A stretch of DNA of 64,000 bases, taken from positions 1,116,001-1,180,000 of the forward strand of contig NHNW01000002.1 of the NCBI GenBank assembly GCA_002786025.1. The letters are read 5' to 3'. Within the stretch, counting starts at the first letter, position 1. Each line of letters starts with the position of its first letter. A program made the position numbers and the translations under genes. The notes under the pieces were generated by a model that had not been told where the DNA came from, did not search any database, and saw only the letters and a program-made list of their open reading frames with translations. Source of the stretch: Zasmidium citrigriseum. Taxonomy: Eukaryota; Ascomycota; Dothideomycetes; Mycosphaerellales; Mycosphaerellaceae. Below are positions 1 to 10,068 of the stretch, in pieces.

Positions 1-27
1 CATCATTCTAATAGAGACTGTTTCTAG

Positions 28-1053
28 TTCGGCTATGGACAATCAAACCCAACATACCTCCTCACAGATGCGTCTGGCAACAAATATGTCATGCGCAAGA
101 AGCCTCCGGGCAAGCTGCTCTCCAAGACCGCCCATCAAGTCGACCGCGAGTTCCGGATAATAAAGGCCATGCAAGACACCGACGTGCCTGTTCCTAAAGC
201 AATGTGTCTCTGTCAAGACGACAGCGTGATTGGAACTGCCTTCTACATCATGTCCTTCCTCAACGGCCGCATCTTCGCCGACCCAGCCATCCCCGACGTC
301 TCCCCCGACCACCGTAGCAAGATGTGGAAATCAGCAGTCACGAATTTGGCTAGGTTCCACCGAGTAAAGCCCAAGAGCGTTGGAATGGAGGACTTTGGCA
401 GACCGAACAACTTCTACAACCGCCAGCTCAAGACCTTCGCTACGCTGTCCGTGGCCCAGGCCGAGACAAAGGACATCGAGACAGGCGAGAAAGTCGGCAA
501 GATCCCGCACTACGACGACATGGTGAAATTCTTCTCGAACCCTGAGACGCAACCAAAGGATCGAGGAACTTTCGTGCATGGAGACTACAAGATCGACAAC
601 ATGGTCTTCCACCCAACAGAGCCCTACGTCATTGGTATTCTGGACTGGGAGATGGCAACGATCGGCCACCCGCTCTCGGACATCGTCAACCTCACAGGCC
701 CCTACGCAGCAGCTAATAACCCCCTAGCCGCCGCAGCAGGCCGAGCAAACGCTGCCTTCCAAGACGGTGCAACGCCTGGACTGCCAACGAAGGCGCAGGT
801 CTTGGAGTGGTATCACGAAGTCGTGGATTACAAGATCACGCCGCAGGAGTTGACTTGGGGAGAGGCGTTTGGTATGTACCGCGGTGCGATTATCTGTCAG
901 GGTATCGCAGCTCGGTATGCCGTGAGGCAGGCGAGCAGTGAGAAGGCCATGGAGTATGGTAAGGCGATGAATCCGTATGGTGAGCTTGGATGGCAATTTG
1001 TGCAGGATGTCATGAGGCAGTATCAGGAGCAGAAGGGGAAGTCGAAGCTATAA
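28..1053 (+). CDS. ACAD10/11-like phosphotransferase (APH/choline-kinase fold), 5' partial
   Basis: This is the 3' part of a gene that begins left of the window. The frame is closed by a TAG at 25-27 that reads as an intron acceptor (TTTCTAG), so the visible exon starts at 28 with a glycine-rich nucleotide-loop-like stretch (FGYGQSNPTYLL). The protein has the small-molecule kinase signature: HGDYKIDN near 577-600 (catalytic Asp and Asn) and LDWE near 640-651 (metal-binding Asp). These motifs and the segment after them (IGHPLSDIVNL) match the phosphotransferase domain found at the N-terminus of acyl-CoA dehydrogenases ACAD10/11. In fungi this domain is often a free-standing protein, and the stop at 1051-1053 shows no dehydrogenase domain follows here. 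The substrate is unknown; a hydroxyacyl-CoA-type substrate is inference from the ACAD10/11 family. Confidence 0.85.
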   Translation, partial: FGYGQSNPTYLLTDASGNKYVMRKKPPGKLLSKTAHQVDREFRIIKAMQDTDVPVPKAMCLCQDDSVIGTAFYIMSFLNGRIFADPAIPDVSPDHRSKMWKSAVTNLARFHRVKPKSVGMEDFGRPNNFYNRQLKTFATLSVAQAETKDIETGEKVGKIPHYDDMVKFFSNPETQPKDRGTFVHGDYKIDNMVFHPTEPYVIGILDWEMATIGHPLSDIVNLTGPYAAANNPLAAAAGRANAAFQDGATPGLPTKAQVLEWYHEVVDYKITPQELTWGEAFGMYRGAIICQGIAARYAVRQASSEKAMEYGKAMNPYGELGWQFVQDVMRQYQEQKGKSKL

Positions 1054-1356
1054 GGGGACCTCGAGATTTACGAGTTGGCATGAGAATCACCCATTCCTGC
1101 TGCTTTCGACATTCGATTCACTTCCATTCTTGTATTGGATAGCGTGGTCTCATCACTGAGATGGCGAGAGAGGCAAGTCAAACACCCGACTCCGTCCTTG
1201 CGTGCATATCGTTATGTTGCCCTGAGACCCATCGCTAATATTACAATCCCACTCTGTCATCAGATCGTACAATCATCCCATCCAACTCGGTCATACATAT
1301 ACCATGCCCTTACGCACCTGCAAACTTCAGCCCTCCTTGTTCCCGTCCAGGAAGCC
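1054..1356. other. Intergenic region between convergent genes
   Basis: Short convergent spacer holding the 3' ends of the phosphotransferase (plus) and the Gly/Pro-rich gene (minus). The 87-codon plus frame starting in it shows no recognisable features. I see no other gene. Confidence 0.5.
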
Positions 1357-2082
1357 CTAGATCCCCAACGGATTCGAAGCACTCCCCTTCCCCGCTGACC
1401 TAACAGCATTCGTCGGCTTCTTCTCCGACATATTCTGCGAACTGCCCTGTCCCGCCAGACCCAAAGGATTTCCTCCCGTGGCGACGCGAGGTCCGCCTAC
1501 GCCGACGGCGTCTTTGATGTTGTTCCCGTAGCCGGCGACGCCTTGGCCCCAGCCGCGGGTTGTGTTGGTGATCCTACAGTACAAGATCCGTCAGCTTGTC
1601 GGTCGTGGATTGTTGGTGCTGGTGGGAGAAGGGGGCGGGTCCTTGAGTTTACTGTCGTAGACTCTAAGGATTCTGTATTTGCCTCTTTCCTGGGATGGTA
1701 GGAGGGTAGAGTGGACATACGTATTCCCAACCCCCTCCCCAACTTTATTCACACCTCCTCCCACACTATTAATCAGTCCACCGACATAACTCCCCGCGCC
1801 TGCGACACTGTTCTGCACCGCTTGGTTCAGCCAGTTGCCTTCTTTGGCTGGAGCTGCTGCTGGCTTTGGGGACGTTGGCTTGCTCGCGTTTGTCACGGCT
1901 TTGGTCCCTGACGGTGGATTCCGCGGTGTTGGACGAGCTGTCGAACCGGCGGGTTTATTTGGCGCGGAGGGCGATTTGGTCGGTTGTTTTATGGCTGGGG
2001 AGGGTGTGGAGGAGGGGTTTTTGCGGATTGGGCCGGTGGATTTGTTGGTTTGGGAGAGATTCTTGGCTCTGGGGTTGGACAT
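1357..2082 (-). CDS. Conserved-looking Gly/Pro-rich hypothetical protein
   Basis: Two exons on the minus strand: 2082-1721 and 1573-1357, separated by a 147-nt intron (GTATGT donor at 1720, CTGTAG acceptor ending at 1574). Splicing joins the frames without a stop and gives about 192 residues. The first 85 or so residues are low-complexity, rich in Ser, Pro, Lys and Ala. The second half is glycine-rich, with patterned small residues (VAGAGSYVGGLINSVGGGVNKVGEG) that continue across the splice into GWGQGVAGYGNNIKDA. The coherence of the motif across the intron is the main support. There is no signal peptide, membrane helix or enzymatic motif. The alternating Gly/hydrophobic pattern could be an amphipathic membrane- or lipid-associating segment, but that is inference. 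Confidence 0.7.
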
Positions 2083-2565
2083 TTTCGTTCGTTCTTATCC
2101 GTGATGATGTTGTAGTTGTGAGGTTGGCACTAAAGAAGTGAATAGGTCGATGGTCGAACCTTGAATGTCGTTAGACGTGAGCAACGCATTTACCCTGTTT
2201 CGTTACCGCGACGTCGATGTCGATCTTGTTACATCATCTTGCAGGAGGTGTGGCTGTGCGGGTCTGCCATACGATGGAGGTCCTTGTTTCAGCACGATCT
2301 TTGTAATGTTAGTTGGGGACCAAGATCTTACATCCTGAGCCACTCGTTGCTGTCGTCAAGAAGTCGATGGTGCTGAAGCTGGAGAAGAGGATTGATCAGC
2401 AAGGAGTGGCAGTGGGTTTGTTGTGACAACGAGGAGATCAAGGAGGTATACGAGGTCGATTATTGCAACAGAGAGTAGCATGCATATTAGAATTCATAAA
2501 CACTGAACCTGCCGCGATAACAATCCTGCGAGCTCGAGCGTACGAATTCACCAGGTTGCTGCTTT
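2083..2565. other. Intergenic region, no gene seen
   Basis: Spacer between two minus-strand genes: the promoter of the Gly/Pro-rich gene and the 3' end of the SDR gene. A 71-codon plus frame here has no family features. Confidence 0.5.
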
Positions 2566-3430
2566 CTAGCTCTGGGCCATCGCCAGTGTACCGCCGTTAG
2601 CAGGGACTTGATTGCCTTTTCAAGATCAGCTTTGCCCGAGCTCTTGCTCGTAACCACAATGACATGGAGAACTCACCATTGATCCATCCCGACGCAGGAC
2701 TAGCAACGAAAGCAACAATATCCGCAACCTCCTCTGGCTCGGCAATCCGATGGAGCGTGCTCAGTGCCGTGGCGAACTGAATGAATGCATCTTGATCCAT
2801 TCCCTCCATACTGCTGCTGGAATTTGCGTAGAACATATCCGTCTTTGTCACTCCGACGGAGATTGAGTTGACCGTGATGCCTTTCGAGGCCCCATATTGC
2901 ATGCCAAGGTTTCTCGAGACAGTGTCCATGGCTGCTTTGCTCGCGGCGTAATGGAGCATGTTTTTACCCATGGCCATTCTGGAGGCACCGGAAGAAATCA
3001 TGATGATTCGTCCACCTTTAGGCATGACTTCTGCGACTTTCTCTGACATCTCCAGGGAGACCCACGCGTTCCCGTGCATGAACTTGTCAAATTCGGCTTT
3101 GGTATCTCCGTAGCCCATGTAAGCGGCGTTCAGTACGAGGATGTCGATGTGGTCGACCTGTAAATCCGAGAGCGTTGTGTTGAGAACCTTTTCGGAGAAG
3201 TCGGGATCTAGTAGGTCGGCTTTGATTGCCGTCGTTTTGATGGACGAATTGATCTTGCGGATGTCGTCCATAGTTGCTTCGGCGCCCTCTTTCTTCGAGG
3301 TGTAGGTGATGCTGATGTGAGTGCAGCCTTGCTCAGCGAGCTTCCGGGCGATACTGGCACCAATGCCACGGCTGCCGCCAGTGACTATAGCGACTTTGCC
3401 GGCGAGGGGAGCAGGGATTGTGGTGGCCAT
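2566..3430 (-). CDS. Short-chain dehydrogenase/reductase (classical SDR)
   Basis: Two exons: 3430-2677 and 2615-2566, with an intron from 2676 (GTGAGT) to 2616 (AAAAG). The spliced product is about 267 residues, normal for a classical SDR. The NAD(P) loop TGGSRGIG is at residues 17-24, an NAAYMG version of the NNAG motif follows, and the active site has a Ser near 146-147 and YAASK at 161-165. The second exon restores the usual C-terminus (GWINGNQVPANGG). Reading through the intron would instead give an Arg-rich tail unlike the family. It is probably a soluble NADPH-dependent ketone or alcohol oxidoreductase. The substrate cannot be read from the sequence and the neighbours do not form a pathway with it. 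Confidence 0.9.
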
Positions 3431-4327
3431 CGTTTGTAATCCGGTATTCGAGGATGGTGAGAGTGTAAGGCAGTCTCCTACCGTGTGATGCTGAATCGAT
3501 GGTTCGGTCCAAGCCTTTTAAATACCGTCCTCTGCTATGGTCAGTGATCAATCCTTTTTCCAAATGCATTCCGGTCCCGATTGTCATCCTCCAGGGCTGG
3601 CGATCCTTCGACACCGTCAAATAGCTGAATGATCAATCAGTGGCCTACACTGTTCGCGAGGCGCTCCGAGGCTGAACTCGCGCTCACTCGCGTGGTCATC
3701 CTGGAGCCTACTCCGTGGCTTTGTGCGTGCGATTCCTGCAAGCCGTTGGTAATACGGTGTTGGAGAGTGCCTATACTTGTGAAACACCACCTACCGCATT
3801 GGGCATATGGCTCGTTTTGTTGCTATAGCATGAGTCTCCATCATTACCAAGCAATAGCCTTGAGAAGGATCACGGTGGCTGTCCAGTGATCTTGGCGCAG
3901 CTGAACGTTCATCCGTCCGCCGATTTTGTGCTACCTGTACCTGCGGTGAGCGGAAGATAGATCTTATCCCCATGGCGGCGAGATTCGAATCGTGAGGGCG
4001 GACGAAAGGAGGCAACGTCGTGATCCAGCCGGGACCGGATTTTCAGAAAACATGCGAGCTGCGAGAGAGCACTGAAGAGTCGGACAGACTCCACACCCCG
4101 GAGATAGATGCCTCGCAATTGAGGGATGGTCGGGGTGAAAGTGAAAGACGTGGCACTCATGAAGATTGGGGACGTGAATGCGCCTGTCTATTAAGGTTCA
4201 ACGCTAGTCCCACCTTCCCTGCGCGGAGATTGCCAAGACTTGACATCACCTCCTTCGCGCCTGGCTTCACGTCGCGTCACCCGCGATTCGATGATCCAAC
4301 CACGCGCCGATAGAGCGCTCTACGACA
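3431..4327. other. Intergenic region with divergent promoters
   Basis: About 900 bp between the divergent SDR (minus) and Scm3-like (plus) genes. Small frames here (86, 74, 83 and 97 codons) overlap one another on both strands and show no conserved motif. I read this as promoter and 5' UTR sequence only. Confidence 0.5.
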
Positions 4328-7300
4328 ATGGACTTGCGCCGCCGTCGCGAGGAGTCGGACGACGAGGAGTCAGAAGGCGACGACCTCCGTCAGCTCGAGC
4401 TGGACCGCAATCACAATGATCAGAAACTCAAAAACCGATTCGAGCACATCTTCCGCAAGTACGGGCACGACTTCGAGGGGGTCGGGGACGAGATCGAAAT
4501 CGCGTCCGGCGACATTGTGGTCGATAATGGTCATATCCAGCACATGCGGCACGAAGCCGACCCGGGAAAGAGTGCATCATCCCGGTTTGTGAAGACCTTC
4601 AAAGAGAAGCTTGGATACGAAGATGAGAGCTCCTCTGAGGACGAGGAAGATTCGGACGAGGACACTGAGGACGACCAAGAGGACGAAGAGTCAAATGACG
4701 ACGATGCATCGGAGACCCCGGAGTACAGGGCTGAGCGTGGATCTGGGCCTTCTCGACCGAAGCACAATGCGCACTTATCTCCTCGTCGAGCTATGAATGC
4801 TTTCGGAGATTTGGCGCGGCCTGCTCCCAGACTGGCACATCTACTAGTTGGTCAAGAGACTCCTCAGCCTGCCGCATCCATGATCACAGACGGCGGCAAC
4901 CAAGATGATTCATCTGTTGAGAGCACATCCGGCACGTCGACACCAACAAACATTCTCAGCAGAATCCCTGGACTACAGGACTCGATGCGTGCTCTACAAC
5001 CACGTGCTAAGCGCTCAGCTGTGGACCACGAGGCCATTGAAGCTCTTGGCGTCAGTATCGCAAATCAACTGGCACAGCTAATGGCAGGGCCATCAAAGAG
5101 TAAGCACAAGACGAAAGAGCGATCAAAGGTGAAGAAGAATGCCAAAGAGTCTGTTTGGGACTACCCTGAATTGGGAGCAAAGCCACGAAAGAGACGCCGA
5201 CGAAGTCAAAGTCCAGTGGAACAGCCCGCTCCGTCATCGCCCTCTCCTGGCTCGCCCGGAGCAGAATCTCTGTGGGCTCCAGAAGGTTCTGTTCGCCCTT
5301 CGAAACGTTTACGACGCGGAACGGAAGAGACACCAAGCCATCGCACGCCTGCAGTGACGAGAACCACACGATCGCATCTTCCATCTTCAGGCAATGGCAC
5401 GAGCAAGAAGGATGTGAAACGATGTTGGAACTGCAGTCTGACATCCACTCCAAGCTGGCAGACAGGTCCTCACGGACAAGATTTGTGCGAGTCATGCGCA
5501 AGGTACTATTTGCACCATCGGCGCATGAAACCTTTCGATTCGCCGACTCCATCCGTCACTAGTGGAGACGATGAGGAAGGACGTCAGCCTGAGAAGGCTG
5601 TGAAGGATGTGCACAGGCATTCACGACGCCAGCCGAAGCCTGGAAATGTCGCAGAGCCTATAGCGGAAAGCTTTGAAAGTCAAGCGCAGGGCGAGGAAGA
5701 GCTGGACGAGACCGATGTGCCTCGATACGCCCAGGTGCCGGAGCGATCAAGGCCCTACTTCTATCGACCGATACCATCACATGTTTCACGTGAGCAGGCC
5801 TCCATGGAATCAGCCGCTCCTGCACCGGTTTCGCCATCGCGAGTTATTAGCCGCGAACCGCCTGTGCACCCAACGGAGCCTTTTTCAGCGCCGCAGCCAT
5901 CGCAAAACGCCCGTTACAGTGACACTGCGACTCAACCTTTGACCTCTCATCGTGATCGCCGTGAACCTGAGCCACAGAATGAGCTCTCTCGTCCCGCTGC
6001 CCACCAGAAAGCCGCGCCTCAACCTTGGGACCTCCAACATCGCCACCAAGTGGTTCGCCCCCAAGGTACACCACACGACTTGCAGACACCAGCTCCAAAT
6101 GAGGCTACGGGACCTGCAGAGCCACGTGGTGTGGTTCATCCTGTACCAGGCTATTCAGCAAATACATCGCGAACATTGATCACTTCTCCTACGAATCAGG
6201 CCAAAGGGCTCTTCGCTTTGGGACGATTCACTCTGGAAGAAGATGCACTCATCATAAGGTTGAAGGAGCGGGAAAAGATGACATGGGATGCCATCACGCC
6301 ACACTTCCCGCATCGAAGTCCATACGCTGTATCAGGTCGATATAGTAGGGAGCTAAAGTTCGGTCGGACCCCAGGTCGCGACTACTTGGAGGCTCAGGAG
6401 GCGGCAGAAGCTCAACAATACGATGTTACCGATGATGACGAACACCCAGGCGATCCTGAGGACGATCCAATCCTCAGACAAGACTTGGCCTGGAATGAAC
6501 ACCAGGATGAGTTGCTCCTCGAGCTCCGTGAGGACCAGGAACTCGAGTGGGACGAAATCGCAAGTCTTCTGCCGGGTCACTCTCCGGAAGCTGTTGAGAA
6601 ACGGTATGAGCTTCTTGCGGAGCGAGGAATAGAGCAGCATCACGAGAAACACCACCCTGCCGCCATCGAGCCAGAAGATCTCGCTTTGGATGAGAGACGA
6701 GTGAGAAAACAGCCCAGATGGTCGGCTGACGAAGATGCGTTGATAGTGAGGCTCAAGGAAGTCGATCAGCTCATGTGGTCTCAGGTTGCTTTGAGCTTCC
6801 CCAACCGGCCTTTGCATTCGCTCCAAAAGCGTTACTCCCAAAGGCTTGCCCCTAACGTTCGCAAAGTGACGCGTACGGAGAAATGGGATATGATCTCTGG
6901 CACGATGGAAGATCGCATCATGGCTGCCGATCCCAAGTTGGCTGGAGCTGCGCCGTTCACTCCGCAAGAAGACCAATCTATCCGGAGAATGAAAGATGAA
7001 GGACTTCCATGGGACGATATGGCCCATCGGCTTCCTGGGAGAACAGCGAAAGCAATTCAGCACCGTTACGAATTCAAGTTCGCGACACCAGTGGAACCAC
7101 CTCCGCCTAAAATCCCGACTCTTTCTCTACCACCAAAGGTTGCCCACTTACCTGGTATGGCTGTCGAGCAGTGGGATCCTCCGCCGCTGCGGGCTACTCA
7201 ACCGGTTTCGCCGATGGTCGTTCACCAGAATGTCGCTGCCGCCGCTCATTCGCCGCCGATCCCAGCCCTGCCCCCGTCGCCACCAAAGGCTTCCAAGCCG

Positions 7301-9655
7301 GGTCCTGGCTCACGTACTCCGTTCACGCAGGATGAAGACGATGCGATTCTGCACCTGCGGGAGATGCAAGGGGCATCTTGGGAAGACATTGCTCTAAGAC
7401 TTTCCGGTCGTAGTGTGAACTCAATCTCTTCTCGGTATAAGGAAGTCCTAAGACCACAGCGAATCTCGCGCATGAGAGCAGATGTGCAGCCTCCGCCTGC
7501 ATTCCTCCCTAGCTCTGCGCAGAGTTCTATGCACCCGGCGGTACAACGGTCAATTCCAGACCGAACCGCTGGACATGCTCAGCAAGCGAGCCCTGCCACT
7601 CCGCCTTCTCTTCCACCAGTGCCTGCCAGACCGATTTCACAAGCGTCTACGAAGCGCCCACGATCAAGCCTGCCAGCGAGCTTGCCGTCTGCATCTCGAT
7701 CGCAGAATCCACTCCTCCGGAAGGCCTTGGACAACAGTACACGTCGACGCTCGGACCTTGATACAGTACGCAACGTGAGCTCTTCCAGTGACAACGCAGG
7801 AAGCCAAGGGAGGAAAAGATATTCACAGGATCCAGAGGCGCCGTCACAGCAACTTTTCCGAGAAATGGAGATGTCTCTTCGAACGCCCTCTCCAACAGCT
7901 CGACTTGCTAAGAGCAAAGAGCAGAGAGCACAGAACGACAGCGAGACTTTGCAAAAGCTCATGTATGCTGCCACCAAGTTCGCTATCCAGCAGAAGAATC
8001 CCGCTCTGTTCAACCGCGTCAAAGAGATTCATGACAAGAACCCGAACGATCCACGCCTCCAACAGCTGCTTGAAGTCACTTCGAACAGCACGATCAGCCC
8101 GACTGACGTACTTAATGCCTTCGAAAGTATCGTCCCTGCTCCGGGGCCGAGTCGGAATCACGAATCTGTTCAGTCGCCTGTCGCGGACCGGACTCTCAAG
8201 ATTGAGGGCGGGTGGAAGGTTGCAACTGACCAACCACTCTTTGGTGTTCTCTATCCGAGCCCCAATCAGCTTTCCTGGACGGAACCCTCAACACCCGCCA
8301 ATCGAAGCTCAGAATCATCTGCTAGATTGCAGACACAACGACAGAGTGGCAGCGCGGCCCAGCCGATGCACGAGTTTAAGACTCATCAGGAGACTCATCA
8401 AACAGAGCCAGATCCCGGCAGGAGTGCGCCGCCCCAATTGAGTCCAAGAAGGTCTCGGCGAGCTGCCTCCGTCAATGCTTCGCGCAAGAATGCTGAGCTG
8501 TTCGCGCTGCCTGTAGATGACCTTAAGGAGGCTGATTCGGTTCCTGCAACGACGAACACCACACAGTCGGCAGCTGGACGCGATTCCAATGGTGATGCGG
8601 CCAACACAGATGAGGAAGAGTCTCCATCTAATAGCGATGAACACGAGTCGCGCGGCAGGCTTGATCGTGCTCCATCGCCACCAGAGTTGGTCCGCCAAGC
8701 TTTCCATTCGAAAGCCGATCGGGCAATGCCCGTGCAAGACATCTATGCATTGATCGAGGCTGATCATGATTTGCATGGCAATTGGAAGAGCAAGATTCGT
8801 GCAGAATTAAGTGCAAATCCATCATACAAGAGAGTTATCGCCGAAGACGGACGTCCCGTATGGCAGCTGGTCGACAGTGTTGATGGAACATCACCTGTAC
8901 AGCTCTTGGGCGGAGAAGAAGGGCTTTCCAATAACCAACCCACCGGACGCAACTCTCGCCATACAAATACAAAGGTTACGATTGACGGCCGGGACGACGA
9001 ATCCGAAACCACATCTGTTGGCGACGAAGATAACGCAATCATGGTCAGAGTTGGACCCAAGCAGCGAAGAATTGTGTCAGGTACAGCCGGGGGCAGTTCG
9101 AAAGATGTTTCGAGAACGAAAGCTAGCTCAGACAAGGACACGATGCCTGCAAAGCAGACTGAGCCTCGCCCTACTGAGATCGCGAATAGCAGCGATGCCG
9201 AAGAGGAGCTTCGTCTTGGTTCTTCTCCAGAGGAAGTCGATGAGCTGGAGCTGCCCACGGAACGTCCTTCCAGCAGAGCATCTAGGGAGGCTCTGACTAC
9301 TTCAGACATCGACCGCGATCCCCTTAGCTCTGATGAGACTGTTCCGAGTGCCATCAAGCCCAAGTCTCAATCCACTGAGAAGACGAAGGCCAAGGCGTTG
9401 CCGTCTAGCTCTCCGATATTCATGAAGCCGCGTACCCCAGCCAGTGCCCTCAGCAGAAAGCATGTTACGCCAAAGCCTTCTTCGAGGCGACTGTCGCAGC
9501 TTAGACAGGAGACGCCAGTCAGGAATCGGTCCCCCGCATCAATTCTTCGGCGATCGTCTTCGGTGGCCAGTTCGAAGCGTGTGAGTTTTGGAAAGAGAAT
9601 CGTCGAGACGTCTGTTCGGGAGGTTGATTCTGACGAGGATGAGTTGGCTTTGTAA
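4328..9655 (+). CDS. scm3: Scm3/HJURP-family CENP-A chaperone with GATA finger and five Myb/SANT-like repeats
   Basis: Intronless 1775-residue protein. Residues about 33-75 carry the fungal Scm3 signature (RFEHIFRKYG, then VGDEIEIASGDIVVDNGHI), the region that binds the centromeric histone H3 variant and deposits it at centromeres. An acidic tract follows (about 98-130). A zinc finger with exact GATA spacing lies at C366-X2-C369-X17-C387-X2-C390. Five Myb/SANT-like repeats start near residues 633, 721, 796, 876 and 998; each has the first Trp or Phe, an acidic DE cluster and a closing RY. The rest is low-complexity and charged. The C-terminus holds SILR (1738-1741) and RVSF (1751-1754), possible phosphatase docking motifs. 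Filamentous fungal Scm3 proteins are known to be fused to assorted DNA-binding domains, which fits. The family call rests on the short N-terminal motif. If that is wrong, it is still a large Myb/GATA nuclear protein. Confidence 0.8.
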   Translation: MDLRRRREESDDEESEGDDLRQLELDRNHNDQKLKNRFEHIFRKYGHDFEGVGDEIEIASGDIVVDNGHIQHMRHEADPGKSASSRFVKTFKEKLGYEDESSSEDEEDSDEDTEDDQEDEESNDDDASETPEYRAERGSGPSRPKHNAHLSPRRAMNAFGDLARPAPRLAHLLVGQETPQPAASMITDGGNQDDSSVESTSGTSTPTNILSRIPGLQDSMRALQPRAKRSAVDHEAIEALGVSIANQLAQLMAGPSKSKHKTKERSKVKKNAKESVWDYPELGAKPRKRRRRSQSPVEQPAPSSPSPGSPGAESLWAPEGSVRPSKRLRRGTEETPSHRTPAVTRTTRSHLPSSGNGTSKKDVKRCWNCSLTSTPSWQTGPHGQDLCESCARYYLHHRRMKPFDSPTPSVTSGDDEEGRQPEKAVKDVHRHSRRQPKPGNVAEPIAESFESQAQGEEELDETDVPRYAQVPERSRPYFYRPIPSHVSREQASMESAAPAPVSPSRVISREPPVHPTEPFSAPQPSQNARYSDTATQPLTSHRDRREPEPQNELSRPAAHQKAAPQPWDLQHRHQVVRPQGTPHDLQTPAPNEATGPAEPRGVVHPVPGYSANTSRTLITSPTNQAKGLFALGRFTLEEDALIIRLKEREKMTWDAITPHFPHRSPYAVSGRYSRELKFGRTPGRDYLEAQEAAEAQQYDVTDDDEHPGDPEDDPILRQDLAWNEHQDELLLELREDQELEWDEIASLLPGHSPEAVEKRYELLAERGIEQHHEKHHPAAIEPEDLALDERRVRKQPRWSADEDALIVRLKEVDQLMWSQVALSFPNRPLHSLQKRYSQRLAPNVRKVTRTEKWDMISGTMEDRIMAADPKLAGAAPFTPQEDQSIRRMKDEGLPWDDMAHRLPGRTAKAIQHRYEFKFATPVEPPPPKIPTLSLPPKVAHLPGMAVEQWDPPPLRATQPVSPMVVHQNVAAAAHSPPIPALPPSPPKASKPGPGSRTPFTQDEDDAILHLREMQGASWEDIALRLSGRSVNSISSRYKEVLRPQRISRMRADVQPPPAFLPSSAQSSMHPAVQRSIPDRTAGHAQQASPATPPSLPPVPARPISQASTKRPRSSLPASLPSASRSQNPLLRKALDNSTRRRSDLDTVRNVSSSSDNAGSQGRKRYSQDPEAPSQQLFREMEMSLRTPSPTARLAKSKEQRAQNDSETLQKLMYAATKFAIQQKNPALFNRVKEIHDKNPNDPRLQQLLEVTSNSTISPTDVLNAFESIVPAPGPSRNHESVQSPVADRTLKIEGGWKVATDQPLFGVLYPSPNQLSWTEPSTPANRSSESSARLQTQRQSGSAAQPMHEFKTHQETHQTEPDPGRSAPPQLSPRRSRRAASVNASRKNAELFALPVDDLKEADSVPATTNTTQSAAGRDSNGDAANTDEEESPSNSDEHESRGRLDRAPSPPELVRQAFHSKADRAMPVQDIYALIEADHDLHGNWKSKIRAELSANPSYKRVIAEDGRPVWQLVDSVDGTSPVQLLGGEEGLSNNQPTGRNSRHTNTKVTIDGRDDESETTSVGDEDNAIMVRVGPKQRRIVSGTAGGSSKDVSRTKASSDKDTMPAKQTEPRPTEIANSSDAEEELRLGSSPEEVDELELPTERPSSRASREALTTSDIDRDPLSSDETVPSAIKPKSQSTEKTKAKALPSSSPIFMKPRTPASALSRKHVTPKPSSRRLSQLRQETPVRNRSPASILRRSSSVASSKRVSFGKRIVETSVREVDSDEDELAL

Positions 9656-10068
9656 GTGGGTTGCTTGACTTGAAGGCTTTGGATTGCTGGTGAGATGTTA
9701 CGGGTATGTGATATGGTACTGCTTATGATGATAGTGCTCGAAATTGCTCTGCAAGTCTCCGCGAAAAGAGTCTTCGTCTCAAGTTTGTTGTCATCATGTC
9801 TGGGCTGAGTCAGGCTCTCATACGACTGGGAATCCTGGGTCAGTCCATTATCGATCACATGGATGGTGATTTCAGATTCCTGGTCTGACCTCGCAGTCCC
9901 TGCAAACTCGAGTTGAAATCGGAATTCAACTTCCGCTCTTTCCACGTCTCACCGGTATAGATATCAATACTTGTCTATCACACGTCCGAGGAATGGATGC
10001 AAACGACCGCAGCAAGGCTTCTCTAACACCTGGTTTCACAAACAATTCTTCTACAGCAATCCGCCAAA
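9656..10068. other. Intergenic region upstream of the GRF cluster
   Basis: Spacer after the Scm3-like gene. An ATG at 9993 opens a 31-codon frame ending near 10088 that could be an upstream ORF or part of a 5' exon of the next gene. No other gene is supported. Confidence 0.45.
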
